Shown here: positions 1-6,856 of the stretch, piece after piece
Position numbering within the stretch: the first letter of the stretch is position 1
How the letters are laid out: the number at the start of each line of letters is the position of its first letter
Source of the DNA: an uncultured Phycisphaerales bacterium
GTDB lineage: Bacteria > Planctomycetota > Phycisphaerae > Phycisphaerales > UBA1924
NCBI GenBank assembly: GCA_937871415.1
Contig: CALMQD010000192.1
Span: 1-6,856, forward strand
Direction of reading: 5' to 3'
DNA length: 6,856 nt
Notes under the pieces: generated by a model
Databases searched by the model: none
Told to the model about the DNA's origin: nothing
Seen by the model: the letters and a program-made list of their open reading frames with translations, nothing else
Position numbers and translations under genes: made by a program

Positions 1-264
1 GTTGTTCGTCGAGCCATTGAAAAAGAGTGTGGATTCGACCGTGGCGCCGGTGAGATTGCCGCTCAGGTCTCGCAGCGCGTACGACGGCTCGAAGCCGCCT
101 TCGATCGTGTTCCAGAAGCCCGGGGAGCTCGCCGGACCGCCGAAGGCGCTCGACGGCGACGAGCCTTCGAAACCGAAGTCGATGTTGATCGACTGGGCTC
201 CGGCGATGTCGGCGAAGCCACAACCCGCGACGAGCGCGGCCAAAACAAAGCGGGATGAACGCAT
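1..264 (-). CDS. Exported protein, N-terminal fragment (runs off the left edge)
   Basis: An open frame of 88 codons starts with ATG at 264-262 and has no stop before base 1, so only the N-terminus is visible. The start MRSSRFVLAALVAGCGFADI is a typical signal peptide: basic n-region, hydrophobic core, then IAGA|QS, with probable signal peptidase I cleavage after Ala23. The mature part begins SINIDFGFEG and is rich in Gly, Ser, Phe and Asn, including GFWNTIEGGFEPSYALRDL, which suggests an extracellular beta-rich protein. Similar starts (I-D-F-G followed by a P-S-S-x-F-G stretch and G-x-W-N) occur, from memory, in planctomycete PEP-CTERM-type surface proteins. The C-terminal anchor would lie outside the window, so this is unconfirmed. 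VAGC at 12-15 also resembles a lipobox, but the signal peptide would then be unusually short. The start is supported by AAGAGGAG eight bases upstream. The gene lies 162 bases behind the transporter on the same strand. No function can be assigned. Confidence 0.75.
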   Translation of the reverse strand, partial: MRSSRFVLAALVAGCGFADIAGAQSINIDFGFEGSSPSSAFGGPASSPGFWNTIEGGFEPSYALRDLSGNLTGATVESTLFFNGSTNN

Positions 265-272
265 CAGACTCT

Positions 273-280
273 CTCCTCTT
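273..280 (-). promoter_or_regulatory. Shine-Dalgarno site of the exported protein
   Basis: On the minus strand AAGAGGAG lies 8 bases before the ATG at 264. It is the best ribosome-binding site in the window and fixes the start of the partial gene. The other genes here have weak sites or none. Confidence 0.7.
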
Positions 281-281
281 G

Positions 282-295
282 GCGGCCTTGGCCGC
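282..295 (-). repeat. 14-base inverted repeat beside the ribosome-binding site
   Basis: GCGGCC-AA-GGCCGC is a perfect inverted repeat ending one base before the Shine-Dalgarno sequence. As RNA it could form a five-pair stem with a CAAG loop. It may influence ribosome access or bind a regulator. In such GC-rich DNA it may also be chance. Confidence 0.4.
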
Positions 296-307
296 ACGTT
301 TGCCGGC

Positions 308-331
308 GGTGCGGCTCCGCGAGCCGCCACC
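308..331 (-). repeat. Hairpin in the leader of the exported protein
   Basis: On the minus strand a GCGGCT stem is closed by AGCCGC: six pairs around a five-base loop, extended by three more pairs (GGT/ACC) past a single bulged base. It lies in the 162-base gap between the transporter stop and the exported-protein start. No T-tract follows on the minus strand, so it is not a standard intrinsic terminator. A leader structure is more likely. I found no convincing promoter in this gap. Confidence 0.4.
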
Positions 332-426
332 GTTCACCCCAGCGAGGAGTAGCCGCAACCTGATACCGGGCAACCGGCTCAGGGGTTTCTTCCAAACTCG
401 GGACCGAGAACCGTTGGAGGCCCCGG

Positions 427-2520
427 CTAGACGTTCAACAGTCCCACCGCCGTGGCGATGATCGCCAGGGCCGCGGCCATGAGGCTCTCGCCCGCGATCA
501 GCCCCGACGCCGTGGCCACGTTGAACTTCTCGTAACTCTTCTTGTGCGCACCGGACCACAGCAAAGCGATCACGGCGCCGACGAAGAACGAGAACGCGTT
601 CTGGAACGGCATGACCCACGCCAGACCGATGCCCGTGGCCGAGGGCATGAACTTGCGGGCCTTGGGCGGCAGCGCACGCTCGATGAGCGGCAGAAGGATT
701 CCGATCGACGCGCCGATGAGGATCGCGTAGACCGCCGACTGCGGCAGTTCGCCGATGCCCTTGGTCAGGACGCGGGCGACCGCCTCCCACGAGCGCGTCG
801 ACGGGAGCGCGAACGTCTCGAGCTTCTCACGCGTCGGCACCATGAGGTACCAGATCGGGACAATGGCCACCGTGCCGAAGAAGACGCCGAAAAACTGCGC
901 GAGGAACTGCTTGCGCGGGTTGGCGCCGAGCAGGTAGCCGGTCTTGAGGTCCGTGAGCAGGTCGGCCGACGACGAGGCGCTGTTGGCCGCGATGCCCGCC
1001 GACGCCAGGTTCGCGGCGATGTTCTTGGGCGCCAGCGCCGCGAACATCAGCTGCATGACCTTGCCCATCGCGCCGATCGGCGTGGTGTCGGTCTCGCCCG
1101 TGGCGCGGCTGGCGACCAGCGAGAGCACGAAACTCATCGCCACGGCGATCAGACCCGCGTACCAACTGACTCCGAACGCCTGGATCTGCAGCCAGACCAT
1201 CGCGATGGTGATGGGGAGCATGCCCGCGATCATCCACAGGCCCGGCACCTCGATCTTCTGCATCTCGGCGCCGGTCTTGTCCTGCTCTCCGGCGCGGACG
1301 CCGATGAACGCGCGAACGATCGTGCGCCACTGCAGCGCGACGCTCGTGAGGCTGGCAAAGACCATGACGGCCGTGCCGCCCCAGAGCGACCAGCGGGTGA
1401 TGGTGATCGTGTCTCCCGCGGCGGGCCAGATGAAACTGAGCTTGTAGCCTTCGACGGCACGGTTCACGTCGTCCAGGTTCGCCAGCCAGGGGCCGACGCC
1501 GAAATAGAGCACCAGCGAGCTGATGAGCAGCGACACGCTGATCCGCATGCCGACGATCATGCCCGCAGCGATCAGCAAGGCCGAGGGCTCGAACGCGAAG
1601 CCGGCGGGGTGGCGCCCGCCCGGGTAGAGCTTGTTGATGAAGCCCATTTCGATTTCCGTCGGGATCCGCAGGAATCGCAGCGGAGTCTCGAAGAGACGCT
1701 TGAGAAAGCCCACCGCGCCCAGCACGTCATCGCCCACCCGCAGGAACCCGATCAAGAGCCCCGCGCCCAGGCCCGCGACCAGCACGTACGCCTTCTGCAG
1801 CGCTTCCTTGCTCTGCGAGTAGAGGCTGCGGAGCGTCTCCGCCGCGGCGGTGCCCGACGGGAACGGCAACTGCTCGTGGTTCACCATCTGGCGCTTCATC
1901 GGGATGGCGAGGAACACGCCCATCAGGCCTGTGCAGAGCGTAAAGACCGTGACGACCCACACCGGCGTGACGTCCCAGGTCTTGACCGACGAGAGCGGTG
2001 TGCCCTCGGGCACGTCGTGCAACAGGACCAGTGCGCCGAACATCGTTGCAATCGTCGATCCGGTCGAGTACCCCGCGGCCGAGGCGCACGACGCCATGCA
2101 CGCGTTCTCGAGCACCGACATCTGGCTGATGTTGTTGCCCGAGCAGAATCGCACGAAGTTCCAGATGACAAACGAGAGCACGCACGCCGTGATCGCGATG
2201 CCGAACGCCCACCCGATCGAGAGCGTGGTGTACAGGTTCGCGGCCGACATCGCCATGCCCAGGATGCCGCCCATGATCACCGCGCGCCAGGTCAGCTGCG
2301 GCATCCGGTCGCCCTGGTAGACGTTCTCGAACCACCACCGGTCCTTCTGCTCCGGGGTCATGGTGGCGAGTTGTTCGGGCGTCAGGTGCGGCGTCGGAGA
2401 CGATTGAGCGACCGCGCGGGCCTCGCGCTCCCCGTTCGGCGGCAGCGGCTCGTTGGGCGCTCGGTGCTCGACCGGGTAGGGGGCGGAAGGATCACTCGGG
2501 TTGTGTGCGGAGTTGGTCAT
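427..2520 (-). CDS. OPT-family oligopeptide transporter
   Basis: This 697-residue polytopic inner-membrane protein is of the usual length for prokaryotic OPT (oligopeptide transporter) proteins. The family moves short peptides or peptide-like metal chelates by proton-coupled symport; the substrate here cannot be told. Residues 1-75 are hydrophilic and rich in Pro and Glu, then about 14-16 membrane segments begin at LTWRAVIMGGILGMAMSAAN. Family hallmarks visible are ENACMASCASAAGYSTG (139-154), EQLPFPSGTAAAETLRSL (216-233), TTPIGAMGKVMQL (479-491), the Asn/Ser/Asp-rich loop NSASSSADLLTDLKTGYLLG (513-532), FMPSATGIGLAWVMP (624-638) and GLIAGESLMA (673-682) near the end. The frame is intact. The first ATG (2520) has no recognisable Shine-Dalgarno site and is abutted by an inverted repeat. 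The next ATG is codon 54, which would remove most of the hydrophilic tail and is also without a good site. It lies 124 bases behind the CoA-transferase, same strand. Confidence 0.93.
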   Translation of the reverse strand: MTNSAHNPSDPSAPYPVEHRAPNEPLPPNGEREARAVAQSSPTPHLTPEQLATMTPEQKDRWWFENVYQGDRMPQLTWRAVIMGGILGMAMSAANLYTTLSIGWAFGIAITACVLSFVIWNFVRFCSGNNISQMSVLENACMASCASAAGYSTGSTIATMFGALVLLHDVPEGTPLSSVKTWDVTPVWVVTVFTLCTGLMGVFLAIPMKRQMVNHEQLPFPSGTAAAETLRSLYSQSKEALQKAYVLVAGLGAGLLIGFLRVGDDVLGAVGFLKRLFETPLRFLRIPTEIEMGFINKLYPGGRHPAGFAFEPSALLIAAGMIVGMRISVSLLISSLVLYFGVGPWLANLDDVNRAVEGYKLSFIWPAAGDTITITRWSLWGGTAVMVFASLTSVALQWRTIVRAFIGVRAGEQDKTGAEMQKIEVPGLWMIAGMLPITIAMVWLQIQAFGVSWYAGLIAVAMSFVLSLVASRATGETDTTPIGAMGKVMQLMFAALAPKNIAANLASAGIAANSASSSADLLTDLKTGYLLGANPRKQFLAQFFGVFFGTVAIVPIWYLMVPTREKLETFALPSTRSWEAVARVLTKGIGELPQSAVYAILIGASIGILLPLIERALPPKARKFMPSATGIGLAWVMPFQNAFSFFVGAVIALLWSGAHKKSYEKFNVATASGLIAGESLMAAALAIIATAVGLLNV

Positions 2521-2521
2521 G

Positions 2522-2538
2522 GTCGGTCTCGAACCGAC
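2522..2538 (-). promoter_or_regulatory. Inverted repeat abutting the transporter start codon
   Basis: On the minus strand GTCGGT-TCGAG-ACCGAC forms a perfect six-base inverted repeat ending one base before the ATG at 2520. It occupies the place where a Shine-Dalgarno site would be. It could be an operator or an RNA hairpin controlling translation. Which of the two, and whether it is functional, cannot be told from sequence. Confidence 0.4.
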
Positions 2539-2556
2539 AGCGTAGCCGATTTCCGG

Positions 2557-2575
2557 CCCCGCGTGACGGGGTTTT
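2557..2575. repeat. CCCCG/CGGGG hairpin followed by TTTT on the plus strand
   Basis: CCCCG-CGTGA-CGGGG at 2557-2571 is followed by four T on the plus strand, giving a short intrinsic-terminator shape in that direction. No plus-strand gene lies upstream, and on the minus strand the T-tract is absent. It could stop antisense transcription entering from the transporter side, or it may be incidental. Confidence 0.3.
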
Positions 2576-2596
2576 CCTTGCCGCGGATGCCGTGGT

Positions 2597-2633
2597 CGCG
2601 TTCACCCGGCGTTTGGGCAAGGCGGCGAACGCG
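2597..2633 (-). repeat. Ten-pair hairpin behind the CoA-transferase stop
   Basis: Minus-strand CGCGTTCGCC (2633-2624) pairs with GGTGAACGCG (2606-2597), ten pairs including one G-U, around a 17-base loop. It starts about 11 bases after the TGA of the CoA-transferase. No T-tract follows, so it is at best a 3'-end protecting structure or part of a factor-dependent stop. Confidence 0.4.
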
Positions 2634-2644
2634 CGGTCCGGCTC

Positions 2645-3925
2645 TCAAGACAGCGCGAAGTGCCGCAGGTTGTTCACCTGCTGGCGCAGCGGAGCGCGGA
2701 AATCGGGATGGGCGATCGAGACGAGGGCCTCGGCCCGCTCCTTCAGAGTCTTGCCGAACAGGTTGACCGCCCCGTACTCCGTCACGACCCAGTGCACGTG
2801 CCCGCGCGTCGTCACCACGCCCGCGCCCGGGGAGAGTTCGGAGACGATGCGCGAAACCTTGCCCCCGGCGGCGGTGGAGGGAAGCGCGATGATCGGTTTG
2901 CCCCCCTCGGAGAGCGCGGCCCCGCGGATAAAGTCCATCTGGCCGCCGAAGCCCGAGTAGATGCGATGACCGATCGAGTCCGCGCACACCTGTCCGGTGA
3001 GGTCGACCTGGATCGCGCTGTTGATGGCGGTCACCCTCGGGTTCCGGCGGATGATCGCGGTGTTGTTCGTCCGGTCGCAGGGGTGGAACTCGACGAGCGG
3101 GTTGCGGTCGACGAAATCGAAGAGTCTTCGTGACCCGGTCACGAAGCTCGTCACCGTCCGGCCGGGGTGGATGCGCTTGTGCCGGTTGGTGACCACGCCG
3201 CCGGTGATGAGCGGGATCAGCCCGTCGGAGAACATCTCGCTGTGGACGCCCAGGTCGTGCTTGTTGCCAAGCCGCGCCAGGACCGCATCGGGGATCGCGC
3301 CGATCCCCATCTGCAGCGTTGCGCCGTCCTCGACCAGGTTGGCGACGAGTTCGCCGATCTCGAGTTCGACGGGGCCAAGCGCGGCGGGCGGGTGTTCGGG
3401 GAGTTCGCGATCGACTGGGACGAACGCGTGGAGCCTTTGCGGGTCGACCACCGTGTGCCCGCACGTCCGCGGCATCCGCGTGTTGACCTCGGCGATCACG
3501 ATCGGCGCGGAGTCGACCGCCGCGCGGGCCGAGTCGCACGAGGTGCCGAGCGTGTGGAGTCCATGGGCGTCCGCCGGTGAGAGCTGGACCAGCGCCGCGT
3601 CGAGCGGGATCCGTCGCGAAGCGAAGAGGCCGGGGATGTCGGAGAGGAAGACGGGCACGAAGTCGGCTCGCCCGTCCTGCACCGCGCCCCGGGCCGCGGG
3701 CCCCGTGAACAGCGAGCATGATCGCAGGCGCCCGGCCTGCTCCGGGGCCAGGAACGATTCGCAACCTTCGGTGTGCAGGTGGTACAGCGTCACGTCGCGC
3801 AGGTCTTCGCGCCGGGAGAGCGCGTCGAGGAGGGCCTTCGGCGTCGCCGCGCCCCCGTGCACGAAGACCCTCATGCCCGATCGGATCGAAGCGACGGCTT
3901 CCGCGGCGGTGGGGGTCTGGCCCAT
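2645..3925 (-). CDS. Acetyl-CoA hydrolase/transferase family CoA-transferase (4-hydroxybutyrate CoA-transferase-like)
   Basis: This cytoplasmic enzyme of 426 residues is close to the usual 430-440 of the family. It transfers CoA between an acyl-CoA and a short-chain acid such as acetate, propionate, butyrate or 4-hydroxybutyrate, through a glutamyl-CoA thioester. Visible family signatures in order are VHGGAATPKALLDAL (22-36), FLSDIPGLF (93-101), VNTRMPRTCG (148-156), MGIGAIPDAVLARLG (206-220), the catalytic region VHSEMFSDG (227-235) with Glu230 as expected nucleophile, GFGGQMDFIRGA (325-336) and GGKPIIALPSTA (341-352). All key parts are present, so it should be active. The exact acid partner cannot be chosen from sequence. 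GGAAG (3938-3934) lies eight bases before the ATG and supports the start. It follows the kinase by 117 bases, in which I see no gene or clear terminator, and precedes the OPT transporter. Some relatives act only as acetyl-CoA hydrolases. Confidence 0.9.
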   Translation of the reverse strand: MGQTPTAAEAVASIRSGMRVFVHGGAATPKALLDALSRREDLRDVTLYHLHTEGCESFLAPEQAGRLRSCSLFTGPAARGAVQDGRADFVPVFLSDIPGLFASRRIPLDAALVQLSPADAHGLHTLGTSCDSARAAVDSAPIVIAEVNTRMPRTCGHTVVDPQRLHAFVPVDRELPEHPPAALGPVELEIGELVANLVEDGATLQMGIGAIPDAVLARLGNKHDLGVHSEMFSDGLIPLITGGVVTNRHKRIHPGRTVTSFVTGSRRLFDFVDRNPLVEFHPCDRTNNTAIIRRNPRVTAINSAIQVDLTGQVCADSIGHRIYSGFGGQMDFIRGAALSEGGKPIIALPSTAAGGKVSRIVSELSPGAGVVTTRGHVHWVVTEYGAVNLFGKTLKERAEALVSIAHPDFRAPLRQQVNNLRHFALS

Positions 3926-4042
3926 GGTCTGTTCTTCCAGGACGGATGGCGGGCTCGCTCCGCGGCCCAGTGCCGGTGCGTGCCGCTCGACGCTGATTGT
4001 TCGCCTGGATCGGACTCCGCGCCGTGCGGGGTGTGGAGGGAC

Positions 4043-6721
4043 TTACGCCGCCGCGCCCGCGACCGGCCGCGCGCCCGGGGCGACGCGGCGTTCCGTGCGT
4101 GCGAGTTCGACGGCGTACGCGCACTTCTCGATGAGGTGCGTGCGGTCGACCGGCTTGCTCGCGTAGGCGTCGCACCCCGCGCGCAGGCACTTCTCCGCGT
4201 CGCTGCTCATCGCGTGAGCGGTGAGGGCCAGGATGGGACCTCTCCACCCGCGGCGGCGGAGCGTCGAGGCGAGCGTGTACCCGTCCATCTCCGGCATCTG
4301 CATGTCGGTCACCAGCAGATCGCAGGGTGACGGATCGGCGAGCGGACTGTCGAGTGTGTTGCCGACGGAGAGGGCCTTGAGCGCCGCGGCGCCGTTATCG
4401 AAGACGCGCACCGAAGCGCCCGCCCGGCGCAGGTGGAACGCGAGCAGGCGCTGGTTGTCCGGTCCGTCCTCGGCGAGGAAGATGCGCAGCCCGAGCAGAC
4501 GCTGCGTTGCGACGGGCTCGGGCAGGGCCTGCGGGCCGCGCTCGCCGCCTGGCGCGGTCTTCGAGCCCGAAGTGGCGAGGGTGGACTCTCGCGCCCGGCG
4601 ATCGATCCGCCGCACGTGCGAGAGCGGACCGGTGGGGATGAAGACCTCGAAGGTGCTCCCTTTACCCGGCTGACTGGTGACGGCGACGTCGCCCCCGAGC
4701 ATCACGGCCAGCGAGCGCGAGATTCTCAGCCCCAGCCCCGTGCCGCCGTACTTGCGGGTGGTGGACGCGTCGGCCTGCGTGAAGGCGCTGAACAGGCCGG
4801 CGACCTGCTCCGGCGTCATGCCGATGCCGGTGTCGACGACGCGGAACCGCATGAGCGGGCCCCCGGGCGCGTCCTCGTCCACGCGCACCGCGACGGTCAC
4901 CCCGCCCGCCTCGGTGAACTTGATGGCGTTTCCCACGAGGTTGGTGAGGATCTGCTTGAGGCGCAGCGGGTCGCTGTGGATCGTCTCCGGGATCGGCGTC
5001 TCGTAGACCAGGTCGAGGCCGACGCCCTTGACGCGGGCCTTGACGTGCATGAGCGAGCGCACATCCTCCAGCAGGTGCAGGGGGCTCATCGCGATGCGCT
5101 CGATGTTCATCTTTCCCGCCTCGATCTTCGACAGGTCGAGGATGTCGTTGATGATCGAGAGCAGGTGCTCGCCGTTGCGCTTGATGGTGTCGATGTACTC
5201 GACCCGCTCGCGCGGCGCCTGGTCCAGGTTGCCCATCTCCCCCAGGAGGTCGGTGTAGCCCAGGATCGCCGTCATCGGCGTGCGGATCTCGTGGCTCATG
5301 TTCGCGAGGAACTCGCTCTTGGCCTGGTTGGCGGCCTCCGCGGCCTCGCGCGCGGCGCGCAGCTCGCTGATGTCGTACTGCACGCCGTCGAGATACTTGG
5401 GCGTCTCGCCTTCGTAGATCACACACGCACGCTCGTTCACCCAGCGGATCTGGCCCGACTTGTGGATGATGCGGTACTCGATCGAATAGGGCTGGCGCGT
5501 GTCGATCGACTTCTGCACGGCCTCCTCGACCAACTGCAGGTCGTCGGGGTGCGTGATGCTTGCGCAGTCGCGGACGGCGTTGTTGATGAAATCGCTCGCC
5601 GGGTAGCCGGTCAGGGTCTCGATGGCCTCGCTGACGAAGAGGTTCGTCCACTTCTCGTCGCAAGCCACGCGGAACACGACGCCCGGGAGGTTGTGAACGA
5701 GCGTCGCCAGGCGTTCGCGCTCCTGGCGGAGCGTTTCGGTGATCGTGCGGGCTTCCGTCACGTCGGTCTCGATGGACATGAAGCCTGTCAGCGTGCCCTT
5801 CTCGTCGCGCAGGGGCTCGATCTCCACGCGGATGGTGTAGGGCCGGCCGCACTTGTGGTAGTTCACCAGCTCGGCCGTGACCGCCCGGCCTTCGCGCACG
5901 GCCTCGCGCATCTTCGCGACCTCCGCGGGATCGCTCCCGGGTCCCTGGAGGACCTGGCCCGGCTTCTGGCCGATCAGTTCCTCGCTCGTGTAGCCGGTGA
6001 TGCGGGTGAACCCTTCGTTGACCCACTCGATCCGCCCCGAAGCGTCGGTGATGGCCACGGCGTTGGCCGTGCGTCGCGCGATCTCCGCCAGGCGGTTGAC
6101 CTGGCGTGTCCGCTCGACGACCAGGCGCTCGAGCTCGCGGGCCTTGTGATCCACCGATTCGCGGACCTCACGCTCCAGCCGTCCGGACGCAAAGACCTGC
6201 CGGAAGGGCGCCAGGTTGTGGCAGAAGCGCCAGGAGAACACGTTGAGCAGCAGCAGGAAAATCGCGAGCAGGCGGTACGCCGGCCAGAAGAACATGAGGA
6301 TCGACATCGCGTAGCCGCAAGTGGCGCAGAGAAGAAAGATGGCCGCGAGGTCGAAGAGCTTGTGGTTGCGGTCCTCGCGCTTCTCGTCGAAGTAGGACCG
6401 CATCCAGAAGACGAAGATGCGCAGATAGGCCGCGATCACGCCCCCGGTCAGCACGATCAGGGCCGTGATCCACGGCCAGTCGCTCTCGCCCGTCGCGGTG
6501 GTCAGGCAGTGCGTCCGGGGCATGTACGACCCGCCGCCCGTGAAGAAGTCGAGTGCGGCGATGCCCGTTGCCAACGGGCTCGACGCGGCTCCCGCGCCCG
6601 CGTCACAACACACGGCGAGCCCGTTCGACGCCGCCCGAGCGATCGCGGGCGTGAGCGCCGCGACCATCGGCGCGACCCAGCGGTGAAGGTGATTGAGATG
6701 CCGGCTCACTTGCTCAGCCAT
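4043..6721 (-). CDS. Membrane hybrid sensor histidine kinase/response regulator with ETR-like N-terminus
   Basis: The 892-residue protein, counted from the ATG at 6721, senses a signal and relays phosphate from His to its own Asp. A probable signal peptide ([15 protein letters not shown], 16-30) is followed by an exported stretch with Cys38-Cys39 and SYMPRTHC (65-72), then three membrane helices (about 83-106, 123-145, 148-169) and a charged coiled coil (176-210). Next come PAS 1 (212-325), PAS 2 (336-455), HisKA with phospho-acceptor His477 in SHEIRTP, and HATPase_c with N-box Asn594/Asn598, DTGIGM (630-635) and GGTGLGL (659-665). A loose linker (700-744) leads to a receiver with Glu751/Asp752, phospho-acceptor Asp806 in [11 protein letters not shown], Thr834 and Lys856. 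All catalytic residues are present. There is no HPt or DNA-binding domain, so a partner elsewhere is expected. A GTG at 6754 would add 11 residues. Neither start has a clear Shine-Dalgarno site; ATG is preferred because the signal peptide follows directly. Confidence 0.93.
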   Translation of the reverse strand: MAEQVSRHLNHLHRWVAPMVAALTPAIARAASNGLAVCCDAGAGAASSPLATGIAALDFFTGGGSYMPRTHCLTTATGESDWPWITALIVLTGGVIAAYLRIFVFWMRSYFDEKREDRNHKLFDLAAIFLLCATCGYAMSILMFFWPAYRLLAIFLLLLNVFSWRFCHNLAPFRQVFASGRLEREVRESVDHKARELERLVVERTRQVNRLAEIARRTANAVAITDASGRIEWVNEGFTRITGYTSEELIGQKPGQVLQGPGSDPAEVAKMREAVREGRAVTAELVNYHKCGRPYTIRVEIEPLRDEKGTLTGFMSIETDVTEARTITETLRQERERLATLVHNLPGVVFRVACDEKWTNLFVSEAIETLTGYPASDFINNAVRDCASITHPDDLQLVEEAVQKSIDTRQPYSIEYRIIHKSGQIRWVNERACVIYEGETPKYLDGVQYDISELRAAREAAEAANQAKSEFLANMSHEIRTPMTAILGYTDLLGEMGNLDQAPRERVEYIDTIKRNGEHLLSIINDILDLSKIEAGKMNIERIAMSPLHLLEDVRSLMHVKARVKGVGLDLVYETPIPETIHSDPLRLKQILTNLVGNAIKFTEAGGVTVAVRVDEDAPGGPLMRFRVVDTGIGMTPEQVAGLFSAFTQADASTTRKYGGTGLGLRISRSLAVMLGGDVAVTSQPGKGSTFEVFIPTGPLSHVRRIDRRARESTLATSGSKTAPGGERGPQALPEPVATQRLLGLRIFLAEDGPDNQRLLAFHLRRAGASVRVFDNGAAALKALSVGNTLDSPLADPSPCDLLVTDMQMPEMDGYTLASTLRRRGWRGPILALTAHAMSSDAEKCLRAGCDAYASKPVDRTHLIEKCAYAVELARTERRVAPGARPVAGAAA

Positions 6722-6733
6722 AGAGACGCGGCC

Positions 6734-6748
6734 CCGGTAAAAGACCGG
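6734..6748 (-). repeat. Inverted repeat just upstream of the kinase ATG
   Basis: On the minus strand CCGGT-CTTTT-ACCGG is a perfect five-base inverted repeat, extendable to GGCC/GGCC past two bulged bases. It ends 12 bases before the ATG at 6721, between the two candidate starts. If the ATG is used it lies in the leader and could be a hairpin or operator. Confidence 0.35.
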
Positions 6749-6844
6749 CCGCACTCCGCGTCCGGGCGGGTGCGACGGATCCGTGGTTGCGTCATCGTCT
6801 CAAGCACAAACTCGGTTTATTTCCTGACCGCCATCGGGGATCGC

Positions 6845-6856
6845 ATGAAAGCCGTG
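6845..6856 (+). CDS. Possible start of a divergent gene (four codons)
   Basis: ATG AAA GCC GTG (M-K-A-V) runs to the end of the window with GGGGA four bases upstream. The preceding 123 bases separate it from the kinase ATG and include the most AT-rich patch nearby (about 6803-6825), as expected of a shared divergent promoter region. I could not identify -35/-10 boxes with confidence for either direction. Four codons say nothing about function. Confidence 0.25.

Noticed and set aside
2..352. Plus-strand open frame of 116 codons at the left edge
   Set aside because: It is antisense to the exported protein, which has a signal peptide and a good ribosome-binding site on the minus strand.
397..408. 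CTCG/CGAG stem behind the OPT stop as an intrinsic terminator
   Set aside because: Only four or five pairs with a tiny loop and three T following on the minus strand. Too weak to call.
544..2766. Plus-strand open frame of 740 codons opposite the OPT gene
   Set aside because: It is longer than the real gene but consists almost entirely of Arg, Asp, Glu, His and Gln with no fold-like pattern. It mirrors the codon bias of the transporter, whose minus-strand frame shows clear membrane helices and family motifs.
2997..4166. Plus-strand open frame of 389 codons opposite the CoA-transferase
   Set aside because: Composition is Ser/Arg/Thr-rich without recognisable motifs, and it lies over a well-supported gene on the other strand.
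2517..4247. Minus-strand open frame of 576 codons overlapping the CoA-transferase
   Set aside because: Arg/Pro/Gly-rich shadow in another frame. The CoA-transferase frame holds all the family motifs.
4662..6026. Minus-strand open frame of 454 codons inside the kinase
   Set aside because: Frame-shifted shadow of the kinase, rich in Arg, Gly, Pro and His. The kinase frame is continuous through all its domains.
5748..6088. PAS 1 of the kinase as a LOV blue-light sensor
   Set aside because: It has the NEGF...[11 protein letters not shown] and LQG pattern of LOV-like PAS domains, but the stretch KPGQVLQ has no cysteine at the photoactive position, so flavin-cysteinyl photochemistry is not expected.

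Overview
The window is GC-rich and tightly packed, with four genes on the minus strand and possibly the first codons of a divergent plus-strand gene at the right edge. High GC, weak or absent Shine-Dalgarno sequences, a secreted protein start resembling planctomycete extracellular/PEP-CTERM-type proteins, and a hybrid kinase with an ethylene-receptor-like N-terminus suggest a bacterium of the Planctomycetota, perhaps Phycisphaerales. That placement is inference. No rRNA, tRNA, insertion sequence, CRISPR array or phage gene is visible, so this looks like ordinary chromosome.

Read in the direction of transcription (right to left), the layout is as follows. (1) 6721-4043: a membrane hybrid sensor histidine kinase with a three-helix N-terminal sensor, two PAS domains, HisKA, HATPase_c and a C-terminal receiver. 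(2) 3925-2645: a CoA-transferase of the acetyl-CoA hydrolase/4-hydroxybutyrate CoA-transferase family with its catalytic glutamate present. (3) 2520-427: an OPT-family oligopeptide transporter. (4) 264-1: the first 88 codons of an exported protein that runs off the left edge. Gaps are 117, 124 and 162 bases, so the genes are co-directional but not tightly coupled. A single operon is possible but not shown. Several inverted repeats sit in the gaps: one directly abutting the transporter start codon, one next to the ribosome-binding site of the exported protein, and two behind the CoA-transferase.

Functionally, the transporter would import peptides or metal chelates, the CoA-transferase would exchange CoA between short-chain acids, and the kinase would sense an unknown signal and pass phosphate from His477 to its own receiver Asp806. 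No link between the three is demonstrated. I see no clearly new multi-gene system. The best lead is the kinase N-terminus, which looks like an ethylene-receptor-type sensor that keeps an extracytoplasmic MPxxHC motif and a membrane cysteine but has lost the residues known to bind copper and ethylene.
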